Origin: CAYRGG01 sp964423745
Lineage (GTDB): Bacteria > Pseudomonadota > Gammaproteobacteria > Competibacterales > Competibacteraceae
DNA length: 17,832 bases
Assembly (NCBI GenBank): GCA_964423745.1
Contig: CAYRGG010000068.1
Span: 1 to 17,832, forward strand
Direction: 5' to 3'
In this document: one piece after another, positions 1 to 7,462 of the stretch
Position numbering within the stretch: position 1 is the stretch's first letter
Layout of the letters: the number at the start of each line of letters is the position of its first letter
Made by a program: the position numbers and the translations under genes
Notes under the pieces: model-generated
Databases searched by the model: none
Told to the model about the DNA's origin: nothing
Seen by the model: the letters and a program-made list of their open reading frames with translations, nothing else

Positions 1-309
1 CCCGTCTATATCTTCCCCTTTGGCTATGGTCGGTGGGCGATGGGATCAATAGAAATCCGTCAATCTTTGGCCTCCTGCCCGGTGCCGAGCAATAGCGGAC
101 AACTCAAGGCGTTCCTCTATGGCCAATTGATGCGCTTTGGGCCACGCCGCTTAACCCGAGATATTCGCTTAGTTCATGAATTTTTGATAACCTCTGGTCG
201 AGCTGTTTGGCTGAATCAAGAGATCGCTTGGCAATCTCTGCCACCCCTGAAGGACTTATCACAGGCTATCACTCGGGTCAAGGCACTATTCTTTCCCAAG
301 TCTGTCTAG
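1..309 (+). CDS. 3' end of an unidentified protein (partial)
   Basis: The frame is open from base 1 to a TAG stop at 307-309, so this is the C-terminal 102 residues of a gene that begins before the window. An internal ATG at 40 is unlikely to be the true start, because the frame continues upstream without a stop and no Shine-Dalgarno sequence precedes it. The fragment has no obvious membrane segment or signal peptide. It is mixed in composition, with aromatic and basic residues (start PVYIFPFGYGRW, end FFPKSV). I do not recognise the family and assign no function. It lies 192 bases upstream of the BCCT transporter, in an AT-rich gap with poly-A and poly-T runs but no convincing terminator hairpin. 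Confidence 0.6.
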   Translation, partial: PVYIFPFGYGRWAMGSIEIRQSLASCPVPSNSGQLKAFLYGQLMRFGPRRLTRDIRLVHEFLITSGRAVWLNQEIAWQSLPPLKDLSQAITRVKALFFPKSV

Positions 310-501
310 ATTTACTTATATAACCCTATTAAAAGCATCATTAAAAAAAACTTCATAAAAAGACTTAGTATTTTGTTTTTTAATGGGCTTTTTCCTGCTG
401 TAAGGTTTTTTTGATACGCTTTTCCGCAATTAGTTTTTGCGAAGAGAGCGCCATTTACGGTTAAATAGCAGGAATTTTTATTTATTTAAAGAGGCTAACT
501 T

Positions 502-2091
502 ATGCGCAAAACGATAGAGCCTATTGTTTTTTGGAGTTCGGTTGTTCTCATTGTTTTTTTTGTGTTTTTGAGTTTTGCATATACCCAACAAATGGGTGAT
601 GCCTTTGAGAACGCTCAAGGCTTATTTTCTACCTATGCTGGGTGGATTTATATACTCGGTGTTAATTCCTTTCTGATCTTTACCCTTTGGTTATTATTCA
701 GTAAATACGGCGATATTCGCCTCGGCGGTAAAGGCGCTAGACCGGAGTTCAGCACGAAAAGCTGGCTTGCCATGTTGTTTAGCGCCGGCATGGGCATCGG
801 CCTGGTTTTTTGGAGTGTAGCGGAACCTATTTATCATTTTTCTTCACCGCCCATGAACGTAGACGCTGGCACGGCTGAAGCAGCTAGTATGGCCATGACC
901 ATCACGTTTTTCCATTGGGGTTTTCACGCCTGGGGGGTTTATGCAGTGATTGCATTAGCCCTTGCCTTTGCGGCCTTCAATAAAGGACAACCCCTCACCA
1001 TTCGGGCTGCCTTCTATCCTCTACTTGGCGATAAAATATATGGACCCATTGGCCACACCATCGATATCATCGCCGTACTAGCAACCATGTTTGGACTGGC
1101 CACGTCGTTAGGTTTAGGGGTACAACAAGTCAATGCCGGTCTAACGACGCTCTTTGGCGTTTCCTCCTCAGTCACCGTGCAAATCATTTTGATTGCCGTC
1201 ATCACCCTTATCGCTATTGGCTCCGTGGTTTCTGGGCTTAATAAGGGAGTGCGCTTACTGTCGGAATTGAACATGGGGCTGGCTGCCTTACTGATGCTTT
1301 TTGTGTTTGCAGTGGGACCTACCTTATTCATTTTGGATTCCGTGGTACAGAATTTTGGCAGTTACTTACAGCATCTCGCCCAATTGAGTACTTGGACAGA
1401 ATCCTACGATCAAACAGAGTGGCAACACGGTTGGACTATCTTTTACTGGGCTTGGTGGATCGCCTGGAGCCCCTTCGTCGGTATGTTTATCGCTCGCATC
1501 TCTAAAGGCCGCACGATACGGGAATTTGTGATGGGCGTGTTATTTGTTCCGACCATTCTTGCTATGGTTTGGATGACGGTTTTTGGCGGCACGGCGCTTC
1601 ACGCAGAATTGAATGGCAATGGAGCTATTGCTGAGGCCGTCAACGCAGATGTAGCCACAGCCCTGTATGTACTTTTAGATAGTTTCCCATTGTCGGGCTT
1701 GACGTCGGTGATCGCTATCGTTGTCGTAACAACTTTTTTTGTGACCTCATCGGATTCAGGGTCTTTGGTTATCGATACCATCACCTCTGGCGGCCATCCC
1801 AATCCACCCGTGGCGCAGAAGGTTTTCTGGGCAACCATGGAAGGTGTCGTGGCGGCATCATTGTTACTAGCAGGAGGGTTAAGTGCTCTCCAGGCAGGGG
1901 CGATACTGACGGGGTTGCCTTTCACTATCGTGCTGTTTTTTATGTGCTTTAGTCTAAGAAAAGGTTTGCATGAAGAATGGTTGATGGAATTGGATGCCGA
2001 GCTGGAAAGGGTTCACACCAAACGGAAAGCTATGCCAGTTCAACCTTTTATAGATCCGCCAGGCGAACCAGTACCAAGGCCAAGAAAGTAA
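502..2091 (+). CDS. BCCT family transporter (betaine/carnitine/choline type)
   Basis: Inner-membrane secondary transporter for a quaternary ammonium compatible solute or precursor such as glycine betaine or choline. The 529 residues are almost entirely hydrophobic segments. The glycine-rich unwound-helix motif GMGIG lies at residues 96-100, followed by LVFWSVAEP. This form is seen in ion-coupled BetP/BetT-like members rather than in the CaiT exchanger. The BCCT signature tryptophan box lies at about 311-341 (WTIFYWAWWIAWSPF, then FIARISKGRTIREF), with aromatic residues positioned for cation-pi binding. The SSDSGSL segment at 416-422 is also typical. The C-terminal tail after the last helix (about 485-529) is short and charged. 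AAAGAGG at 488-494 gives a good ribosome site for the ATG. A 7-bp hairpin (2088-2094 with 2106-2112) overlaps the stop codon. The family call is firm; the substrate is inferred. Confidence 0.93.
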   Translation: MRKTIEPIVFWSSVVLIVFFVFLSFAYTQQMGDAFENAQGLFSTYAGWIYILGVNSFLIFTLWLLFSKYGDIRLGGKGARPEFSTKSWLAMLFSAGMGIGLVFWSVAEPIYHFSSPPMNVDAGTAEAASMAMTITFFHWGFHAWGVYAVIALALAFAAFNKGQPLTIRAAFYPLLGDKIYGPIGHTIDIIAVLATMFGLATSLGLGVQQVNAGLTTLFGVSSSVTVQIILIAVITLIAIGSVVSGLNKGVRLLSELNMGLAALLMLFVFAVGPTLFILDSVVQNFGSYLQHLAQLSTWTESYDQTEWQHGWTIFYWAWWIAWSPFVGMFIARISKGRTIREFVMGVLFVPTILAMVWMTVFGGTALHAELNGNGAIAEAVNADVATALYVLLDSFPLSGLTSVIAIVVVTTFFVTSSDSGSLVIDTITSGGHPNPPVAQKVFWATMEGVVAASLLLAGGLSALQAGAILTGLPFTIVLFFMCFSLRKGLHEEWLMELDAELERVHTKRKAMPVQPFIDPPGEPVPRPRK

Positions 2092-2158
2092 CCACTTTAG
2101 CGAGTTGGTTACTACTTGCAACTGAATTTGCCCGCAAACCCCTTTGCTATTTATTTGC

Positions 2159-2163
2159 AGGAG
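2159..2163 (+). promoter_or_regulatory. Ribosome binding site fixing the DUF5996 start
   Basis: AGGAG lies 5 bases before the ATG at 2169. The same frame is open further back, to an ATG at 1977 inside the BCCT gene, but residues from that stretch do not resemble the family, whereas the protein from 2169 fits the usual DUF5996 N-terminus. This site decides the start. Confidence 0.7.
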
Positions 2164-2168
2164 TTACT

Positions 2169-3131
2169 ATGGCGTTTTCAGACAGTTCCAATAGCACTTC
2201 CGGCTCCAACCCATGGCCAAACCTAGATTTTCGGGAGTGGAAAGACACCTGTGCAACCCTGCATAGGTGGACCCAGATCGTCGGTAAAATTCGGCTTATT
2301 CAAACACCTTGGATTAACCATTCTTGGCATGTCGCCTTGTATGTCACCTCGCGAGGTTTAACAACCTCACCCATTCCCTATGGCCCACGCACCTTTCAGA
2401 TTGATTTTGATTTTATCGATCACCAATTGTTGATCCGAACTAATGAAGGCGCCATCAGAACCATGCTCCTGCAACCCGGTTCGGTGGCTAATTTTTATCA
2501 AGAACTTATCACACACCTGACAGAACTGGGTTTTCCTCTAAAAATTTGGACCACGCCCAACGAAATCGCGGACGCTATTCCCTTTGAAAAAGACCATGAG
2601 CATAACGCTTATGACGCCGAGTACGCTCATCGATTTTGGCAAGCTCTAAGCCAGATCGATCGGGTATTTAAAACCTTTCGGGCGCGTTTTATAGGCAAGT
2701 GCAGCCCAGTTCACTTTTTTTGGGGAAGTTTTGACCTTGCCGTCACGCGATTTTCTGGACGACCAGCGCCCCCGCACCCCGGTGGCGTCCCTAATTTCCC
2801 GGACTGGGTAGCGCGGGAAGCCTATTCCCACGAGGTCTGCAGTTGCGGCTTCTGGCCAGGGGGCGAAGCGTTACCTTACCCGATATTTTATGCCTACGCC
2901 TATCCGCAGCCAGAAGGATTTGCAACGGCGACAGTACGTCCCGATAAAGCCTCTTTCAGTACAGAGATGGGGGAGTTTATGTTGCCCTATGAAGCGGTGC
3001 GGCAAGCCGAATCTCCCGATGAGTTGTTGCTTGAGTTTCTGCAAAGTACTTACGAAGCAGCGGCTGATTCAGGCGCTTGGGATCGGTCAGCATTGGAATG
3101 GGAACCACCGCAGCCGGTTAAGCCCTCTTAA
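2169..3131 (+). CDS. DUF5996 family protein
   Basis: A 320-residue soluble protein of the uncharacterised DUF5996 family; no biochemical function is known for it. Family hallmarks run along the whole length: WKDTCATLHRWTQIVGKIR near the N-terminus, YVTSRGLTTSPIPYG, an acidic FDFIDH segment, the highly conserved FRARFIGKCSPVHFFWGSFD in the middle, then a REAYSHEV / GFWPGG block, and EFLQSTYEAAAD near the end. No signal peptide or membrane helix is visible, so it is probably cytoplasmic. It lies 77 bases after the BCCT gene and 32 bases before the dioxygenase-like gene on the same strand, so co-transcription with either is possible but unproven. The conserved His, Cys and Trp residues suggest an enzyme or ligand-binding role, which is inference only. 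Confidence 0.9.
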   Translation: MAFSDSSNSTSGSNPWPNLDFREWKDTCATLHRWTQIVGKIRLIQTPWINHSWHVALYVTSRGLTTSPIPYGPRTFQIDFDFIDHQLLIRTNEGAIRTMLLQPGSVANFYQELITHLTELGFPLKIWTTPNEIADAIPFEKDHEHNAYDAEYAHRFWQALSQIDRVFKTFRARFIGKCSPVHFFWGSFDLAVTRFSGRPAPPHPGGVPNFPDWVAREAYSHEVCSCGFWPGGEALPYPIFYAYAYPQPEGFATATVRPDKASFSTEMGEFMLPYEAVRQAESPDELLLEFLQSTYEAAADSGAWDRSALEWEPPQPVKPS

Positions 3132-3163
3132 TAGAGAGTAAAATTTTCTTTAGAGAAAAAAGT

Positions 3164-3811
3164 ATGCAAAGCTTTAGCTTTATACGCAGGCGTTTCATGT
3201 TAGGCACAGCGGGGCTGATGGCTATGCCTTCCCTGGCTGTTTTAGCTAAAACATTAGCGCCAACACCTGCCCAGACTGCAGGCCCGTTCTACCCTGTCGA
3301 ACTACCCCTGGATGATGACAATGACCTTACCCATATAAAGGGACAAGCGGGTTCAGCCCAGGGAACCATTGCCGATCTCACCGGTAGGGTCCTCGATGTA
3401 AACGGCGACCCTCTGTCGAACATACGTGTTGAGATTTGGCAGTGCGACGCCAATGGCCGCTACCATCATCCTCGGGATTCCGGTAGTCGGCCTCTGGATG
3501 CCAATTTTCAAGGCCATGGTCATGTACTCACCGATAACCAGGGCCGCTACCGCTTTCGAACTATCCGCCCGGTACCCTATCCAGGTCGTACGCCCCATAT
3601 TCATGTGGCGGTTTTTCCAGAAGGAACAAAGCCTTTTGTCACCCAGCTTTATATAGCCGGTGAATCCCGTAATCCTGATGATTTTTTATTTCAAAGGATA
3701 CCACCGGACCAACGCCATCTTGTTGTTACCCCATTTAAACCGATTTCGGGTGCAGGAGCCGAGGTTGCTGCCCAATGGGACATGGTGCTTGGGACAACGC
3801 CTTATAGTTAG
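3164..3811 (+). CDS. Tat-exported intradiol ring-cleavage dioxygenase-like protein
   Basis: A 215-residue member of the intradiol dioxygenase fold (protocatechuate 3,4-dioxygenase beta-like). These non-haem Fe(III) enzymes open catechol rings between the two hydroxyls. The N-terminus carries a twin-arginine signal (RRRFMLG at 8-14, then a hydrophobic stretch), so the mature protein probably acts in the periplasm. TAGPFYP at 38-44 is the usual start of the fold. The four expected iron ligands are present: Tyr100 (DANGRY), Tyr129 (QGRYRF), His145 and His147 (GRTPHIHV). The core VEIWQCDA at 89-96 is characteristic. The gene starts 32 bases after DUF5996, with a weak purine-rich ribosome site. 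No other catechol-pathway genes are in the window, so the substrate is unknown; exported homologues are often annotated only as protocatechuate dioxygenase-like. Confidence 0.9.
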   Translation: MQSFSFIRRRFMLGTAGLMAMPSLAVLAKTLAPTPAQTAGPFYPVELPLDDDNDLTHIKGQAGSAQGTIADLTGRVLDVNGDPLSNIRVEIWQCDANGRYHHPRDSGSRPLDANFQGHGHVLTDNQGRYRFRTIRPVPYPGRTPHIHVAVFPEGTKPFVTQLYIAGESRNPDDFLFQRIPPDQRHLVVTPFKPISGAGAEVAAQWDMVLGTTPYS

Positions 3812-3886
3812 AAACCGTGGATAAGTCAAAGGGGAAATTTGCTAGATCGTAAACAAAGCATTATGGTTTAGCGCAAAACTTTCCGC

Positions 3887-3906
3887 GTGGGCAACAAGTT
3901 GCCCAC
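3887..3906. repeat. Short perfect palindrome, REP-like
   Basis: GTGGGCAAC and GTTGCCCAC form 9-bp perfect arms with a 2-base AA centre. The site lies in the gap between two convergent genes. No T-run follows on either strand, so it is more likely a repetitive extragenic palindrome than an intrinsic terminator. It differs in sequence from the neighbouring palindrome at 3934-4000. Confidence 0.5.
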
Positions 3907-3933
3907 CCTTGTATGTTAACTCCTGTAGCGTGG

Positions 3934-4000
3934 GTAGCCCGGATGAAACGAAGTGGAATCCGGGACATCCTCGGATTTCGTTGCACTTCATCCGGGCTAC
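3934..4000. repeat. Palindromic REP/BIME-like element (GTAGCCCGGATG type)
   Basis: The outer arms GTAGCCCGGATGAA (3934-3947) and TTCATCCGGGCTAC (3987-4000) are perfect 14-bp inverted repeats. The interior keeps partial symmetry: GGAATCCGGGA on the left faces a reverse-complement copy of roughly AAATCCGAGG on the right. GTAGCCCGGATG-type repeats are familiar as dispersed extragenic palindromes in many gammaproteobacteria (recalled, not searched). The location between the 3' ends of two convergent genes is typical for REP elements. Confidence 0.75.
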
Positions 4001-4067
4001 TTGCTAAAAACCTTTGAAGAGTAGGATTTTTACTCGTCCAAATTTGTCTGCTGCGATACAGCCGAGG

Positions 4068-5612
4068 TTACGGCGCCACGGTAAACTCGGCCCAAGACGG
4101 CTGCACGCCGGGTTCAACGGAAAGCACAGCCGTGCCTAGGAAATAGAACAGCAGACTGATGATAATGACCCCTATAATATTGATAAAAAAGCCTGCTTTA
4201 ACCATATCACCTATCCCGACTCGGCCGCTACTAAAGACAATGGCGTTGGGAGGCGTGGCAACCGGCATCATAAAGGCGCAGGACGCCGACAACGTAGCGG
4301 GAACCATAAGCAGCAGAGGATTCTCGCCCATGGCGACACCCAGGGACGCCAAGATCGGCAAGATCATTTGCGTGGTGGCTGTATTAGAGGTGACCTCGGT
4401 TAAAAAAGTCAATGAAAAACAAATCAGTCCAATCATCAACAGCGGCGGGAAATCCTCCAATTGCCCCAATTGGCTGCCCATAAATTCAGCAAGCCCGGTA
4501 ACTTGAAATCCCTTAGCAAGGGCAAAGCCGCCGCCAAACAGTAACACAATACCCCAGGGCAGACGTTGAAAAACTTCTCTGTCTAGTAGGGTTGCGCTCT
4601 TAGTTTGCGCTAGATGACCTCGGGTTGGTATCAAAAACAGGAGCATTGCCATAAAAATGGCCACGGTACCATCATCCACCACTTTGGGATCGGTCAGCAG
4701 GGTTGACCAACCCGGTATATCCACGAAACCCAAATTGATATTGTTACGAAAAATCCATAAAAACGCTGTGGTGGCAAAAACCGCCAGAACGCATTTTTCT
4801 TCAAAACTCATGGGACCCAGAGCATGGTATTCCTTGGCTATGATTGTTCGGTCCACTTTCAGATGCGCGGCAGGCCGGAAAAAAACCTTGGTCAATAGGA
4901 TCCAAATAATCCCTATCATGATAAGGGTCAGGGGCAACGCCATGATAAACCACAAGCCGAATGAAATGCCTGGTCCAGCGGGAAAAGTGAGTTCGAATAC
5001 TCGCTGAAACGCTAGGTTAGGCGGTGTTCCCACTAGGGTAGCGGTGCCGCCCATGGAAGCCCCATAGGCAATACCCAACATGAGGGCTGTGGAGAAGTTG
5101 CGGGGGTCCGCTTTGCCGAATACCGATTCCAGTTGCAAAATGATAGAAAAACCAATGGGAAGCATCATAATGGCCGTAGCTGTGTTCGATATCCACATGG
5201 ACAAAAAGGCGGAGGCCCCCATAAAACCTAGCACAATTCGAGATGGACCACCCCCAATCAGCCTAATGATCAACAAAGCGATACGACGGTGCAGTTGCCA
5301 ACGCTCCATGGCCAAGGCAATCATAAACCCACCAATAAACAAAAAGATGGTGCTGTTAAAATACAAAGGCGCCGTGGCTTCGCCGGTCATAATACCCAGC
5401 AATGGAAACAGCACCATGGGTAGTATGGCAGTGGCAGCCAAGGGAATCGCTTCGGTGATCCACCAGACGGCCATGAGGACTGCGACGGCGGCCATGTGAC
5501 TAACAATAGGATTAGCGGGATCGAGATCTAGGGACAGCACGACGAAGAATAACAGGGGGCCTAGAATCAATCCGATCCATTGTCGTGACGAGCGTTTGAT
5601 GGGTGCTGCCAT
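4068..5612 (-). CDS. DASS/SLC13 family sodium:anion symporter
   Basis: A 514-residue inner-membrane carrier of the divalent anion:Na+ symporter family, which takes up C4-dicarboxylates, citrate or sulfate. The two inverted-repeat halves both carry the Ser-Asn-Thr substrate/sodium motif: SNT at 142-144 (WISNTATAIMMLP) and 409-411 (EVTSNTATTQMILP). Each is followed by its partner hairpin motif: GTATLVGTPPN at 189-199 and MPVATPPNAIVFSSG at 449-463. Around twelve hydrophobic segments are visible. GGAGGAT (complement of 5621-5627) gives a strong ribosome site 8 bases before the ATG. The gene is single: convergent with the dioxygenase gene and divergent from the spondin/CHRD gene. The family is firm. 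Dicarboxylate is the likeliest substrate, but sulfate-type members cannot be excluded. Confidence 0.93.
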   Translation of the reverse strand: MAAPIKRSSRQWIGLILGPLLFFVVLSLDLDPANPIVSHMAAVAVLMAVWWITEAIPLAATAILPMVLFPLLGIMTGEATAPLYFNSTIFLFIGGFMIALAMERWQLHRRIALLIIRLIGGGPSRIVLGFMGASAFLSMWISNTATAIMMLPIGFSIILQLESVFGKADPRNFSTALMLGIAYGASMGGTATLVGTPPNLAFQRVFELTFPAGPGISFGLWFIMALPLTLIMIGIIWILLTKVFFRPAAHLKVDRTIIAKEYHALGPMSFEEKCVLAVFATTAFLWIFRNNINLGFVDIPGWSTLLTDPKVVDDGTVAIFMAMLLFLIPTRGHLAQTKSATLLDREVFQRLPWGIVLLFGGGFALAKGFQVTGLAEFMGSQLGQLEDFPPLLMIGLICFSLTFLTEVTSNTATTQMILPILASLGVAMGENPLLLMVPATLSASCAFMMPVATPPNAIVFSSGRVGIGDMVKAGFFINIIGVIIISLLFYFLGTAVLSVEPGVQPSWAEFTVAP

Positions 5613-5811
5613 TATTTTTTATCCTCCACGGCCGTTATTAAATCGATACAATCACAAAGACCCTCTTCAAGCCAAACGATAACGATGTTCTCCGCCGTAA
5701 ACTAACACCGCCGCTTAGCAGCAGAAGAAAGTAAATTAATCTGGCCTTAGGCACAAGGACTTATAGAGCTCGTGAAAGCATTGACAGCCTGCCTTTTAAA
5801 CATGTCGCTAA

Positions 5812-5827
5812 CACGACTTTAGTCGTG
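5812..5827. repeat. 16-base inverted repeat (CACGACT-TT-AGTCGTG)
   Basis: 7-bp perfect arms around TT, 112 bases before the spondin/CHRD start. The surroundings (reverse strand: TGTGG, then the stem, then TAGCGACA) loosely resemble gammaproteobacterial REP repeats that begin with a G-run and end in GCGA. It could instead be an operator. Confidence 0.45.
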
Positions 5828-5927
5828 GCCACAAGGGAACTTTTGATGCATGTGCCAAAAAGCCATTCCGTCAATCATAGTGATGATCTTCGCATTTACC
5901 ATCACGAAGAGAACATTTATCACTATT

Positions 5928-5932
5928 GGGAG
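5928..5932 (+). promoter_or_regulatory. Ribosome binding site fixing the spondin/CHRD start
   Basis: GGGAG lies 7 bases before the ATG at 5940. Translation from this ATG begins directly with a classic signal peptide (MKKTALTTAMM), whereas the in-frame ATG at 5850 would add 30 residues before it. Confidence 0.65.
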
Positions 5933-5939
5933 TTTACTG

Positions 5940-7169
5940 ATGAAAAAAACCGCTTTGACCACCGCTATGATGACAGCATTTTTAGCCAGCTCAGGCGCCA
6001 ACGCCACCGATGTTGATGCACCCTCGGATATCGTTCGGGTTAAAGTAACCATTGAAAACCTAGCGCCGAACCGAGGCACTTTTTTAACACCATTTTGGGT
6101 TGGTTTGCACAACGGCGAGTTTGACACCTACGATGGTAATACCCCAGCAAATTCAGACCCACAACCGGGTTCCGTGGCCATGGAGCGTATCTGCGAGGAC
6201 GGGGATACCATGGCCATTACCGAAGACTTCGCTATGCTATCCAATGGCGTGGATGCCACCCTCCTCGGACCCAGTGGTCCCATCGCTCCCGGCGAAACCA
6301 CTATGGAGAGTTTTTTGGTAGATCCCTTGGATCCCGACACCCGTTATTTTAGTTATGCCTCCATGATCATCCCCAGCAACGATTTTTGTGTATCCAATGG
6401 CAATCCCCTGGCCCACCCCATCTTTGACGAGCATGGTAATGTGGTAGCCGAAGACTTCTTTGTGACGGGTGCGGAAGTGCTCGACGCTGGCACTGAGGTC
6501 AATGACGAAATTCCTGAAAACACAGCCTTTTTTGGTCAACAACAAGGCGATACCGGCGTCGACGAGAATGGCAATATCGGTGATGTGGAAGAACTGGAGA
6601 ATTTTCAGGGCTTTATTCAGCCAGAAGACGGCGGCAATATCTTAGCGGATCCACGTTTTGCAATGAGTGATTTTACAGTCCCCGGCTATCCAGTGGTGAA
6701 GATCAGTTTTGCCACTGCGCCTGCCATTGTGGATGATATCAAACTTGCCAGCCGTCTGTCTGGTGACCAAGAAGTGCCGCCGATCGATAGCGACGCCACT
6801 GGCAGAGCCCGTTACGAGTTGAAGGATGAAGGTACGCAATTAGCCTTTCACCATCGTTTGACCCTCGACGAGGAGAAAATCGTGGCGGCCCATTTACACT
6901 TGGGTAAAGCCGGCGAGAATGGACCGGTTGTTGCCTTCTTATTTGACGATAGCAATCGGGATGAACGTCTGACCAGTCTAAAGACTAACCGCTTCCGTTC
7001 ACGGCTAAAGGGTGAATTGACCACACAAGATCTTACGGGTCCTTTAGAAGGTGCCTTATTGGACGAGTTGGTGAAGGAAATCTTGGCAGGTAATGTCTAT
7101 ATCAACATTCATACTGAGCAGTTTCCCGATGGCGAAATTCGTGGTCAGTTGAGCGAGGTGACTCACTGA
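5940..7169 (+). CDS. Secreted protein with spondin_N-like and CHRD domains
   Basis: A 409-residue exported protein. Residues 1-22 are a Sec signal peptide ending in SSGANA. Residues about 31-257 match the bacterial spondin_N type: VRVKVTIENLAPN, then TPFWVGLHNGEFD, an acidic middle, and the conserved FSYASMIIPSNDFC. Residues about 267-409 form a CHRD (chordin-like) domain: LSGDQEVPPIDSDATGRA, AAHLHLGKAGENGPVV, and the terminal NVYINIHTEQFPDGEIRGQL. The mature protein is strongly acidic, which suits an extracellular or periplasmic calcium-rich setting (inference). Two cysteines (85 and 150) could form a disulfide. No catalytic motif is seen; roles in adhesion or matrix binding are only suggested by the eukaryotic namesakes. 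A strong terminator follows, and the gene looks monocistronic. Confidence 0.85.
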   Translation: MKKTALTTAMMTAFLASSGANATDVDAPSDIVRVKVTIENLAPNRGTFLTPFWVGLHNGEFDTYDGNTPANSDPQPGSVAMERICEDGDTMAITEDFAMLSNGVDATLLGPSGPIAPGETTMESFLVDPLDPDTRYFSYASMIIPSNDFCVSNGNPLAHPIFDEHGNVVAEDFFVTGAEVLDAGTEVNDEIPENTAFFGQQQGDTGVDENGNIGDVEELENFQGFIQPEDGGNILADPRFAMSDFTVPGYPVVKISFATAPAIVDDIKLASRLSGDQEVPPIDSDATGRARYELKDEGTQLAFHHRLTLDEEKIVAAHLHLGKAGENGPVVAFLFDDSNRDERLTSLKTNRFRSRLKGELTTQDLTGPLEGALLDELVKEILAGNVYINIHTEQFPDGEIRGQLSEVTH

Positions 7170-7232
7170 TTATTTGATAAAAAAGCTACAGACAGCACTT
7201 TCACTTCAGAAAAAAATATATAGCTTAAGCTC

Positions 7233-7262
7233 AAACCGCCCTCTAAAAAGGGCGGTTTTTTT
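7233..7262 (+). terminator. Rho-independent terminator after the spondin/CHRD gene
   Basis: AAACCGCCC (7233-7241) pairs with GGGCGGTTT (7250-7258) across an 8-base loop and runs into a seven-T tract (7256-7262). The hairpin is GC-rich and lies 64 bases past the stop codon. Confidence 0.9.
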
Positions 7263-7462
7263 CTCGACGCTCTCATCGTCTATGGCATAAACGAGGACTA
7301 ATATAAAGCGAAGGCGTTTTTCATCATAATGTAACGCAGCCATAGCCGTTGCATGGTATAAGTCCTAACACTATTTTTGAAAAACAAATTCGTATAAAAA
7401 GCTAAAGGCGGTCAAAGTAAATAGCCGCTAGCAACAATTTTTAATTTATCCTCGCTTCGTTT

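Larger units (their letters stand above)
5613..5939. other. Divergent intergenic region, 327 bases
   Basis: Separates the minus-strand SLC13 gene from the plus-strand spondin/CHRD gene, so it must hold both promoters. A TTGACA hexamer at 5781-5786 lacks a convincing -10 box at normal spacing. The only clear structure is the palindrome at 5812-5827. Open frames here overlap the start of the downstream gene and look like noise. Confidence 0.5.

Noticed and set aside
324..386. Terminator after the first, partial gene
   Set aside because: The region is AT-rich with poly-A and poly-T runs, but the possible CCCTATTAAAA/TTTTTTAATGGG pairing has a very large loop and is imperfect.
2088..2112. Hairpin over the BCCT stop codon as a terminator
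   Set aside because: The 7-bp stem (GTAACCA/TGGTTAC) has an 11-base loop and no T-run after it; at most a weak attenuator or mRNA end structure.
1977..2168. Longer N-terminus for the DUF5996 protein, overlapping the BCCT gene
   Set aside because: The added residues do not look like the family, and a good AGGAG site precedes the ATG at 2169.
4159..5499. Plus-strand open frames inside the SLC13 gene
   Set aside because: They are antisense shadows of a well-supported transporter, with no ribosome sites or recognisable protein features.
5781..5809. Sigma-70 promoter starting at TTGACA
   Set aside because: The -35 match is perfect, but no acceptable -10 hexamer lies 15-19 bases downstream.
5850..5939. 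Earlier ATG for the spondin/CHRD protein
   Set aside because: It would place 30 residues before a normal signal peptide, while GGGAG sits correctly before the ATG at 5940.
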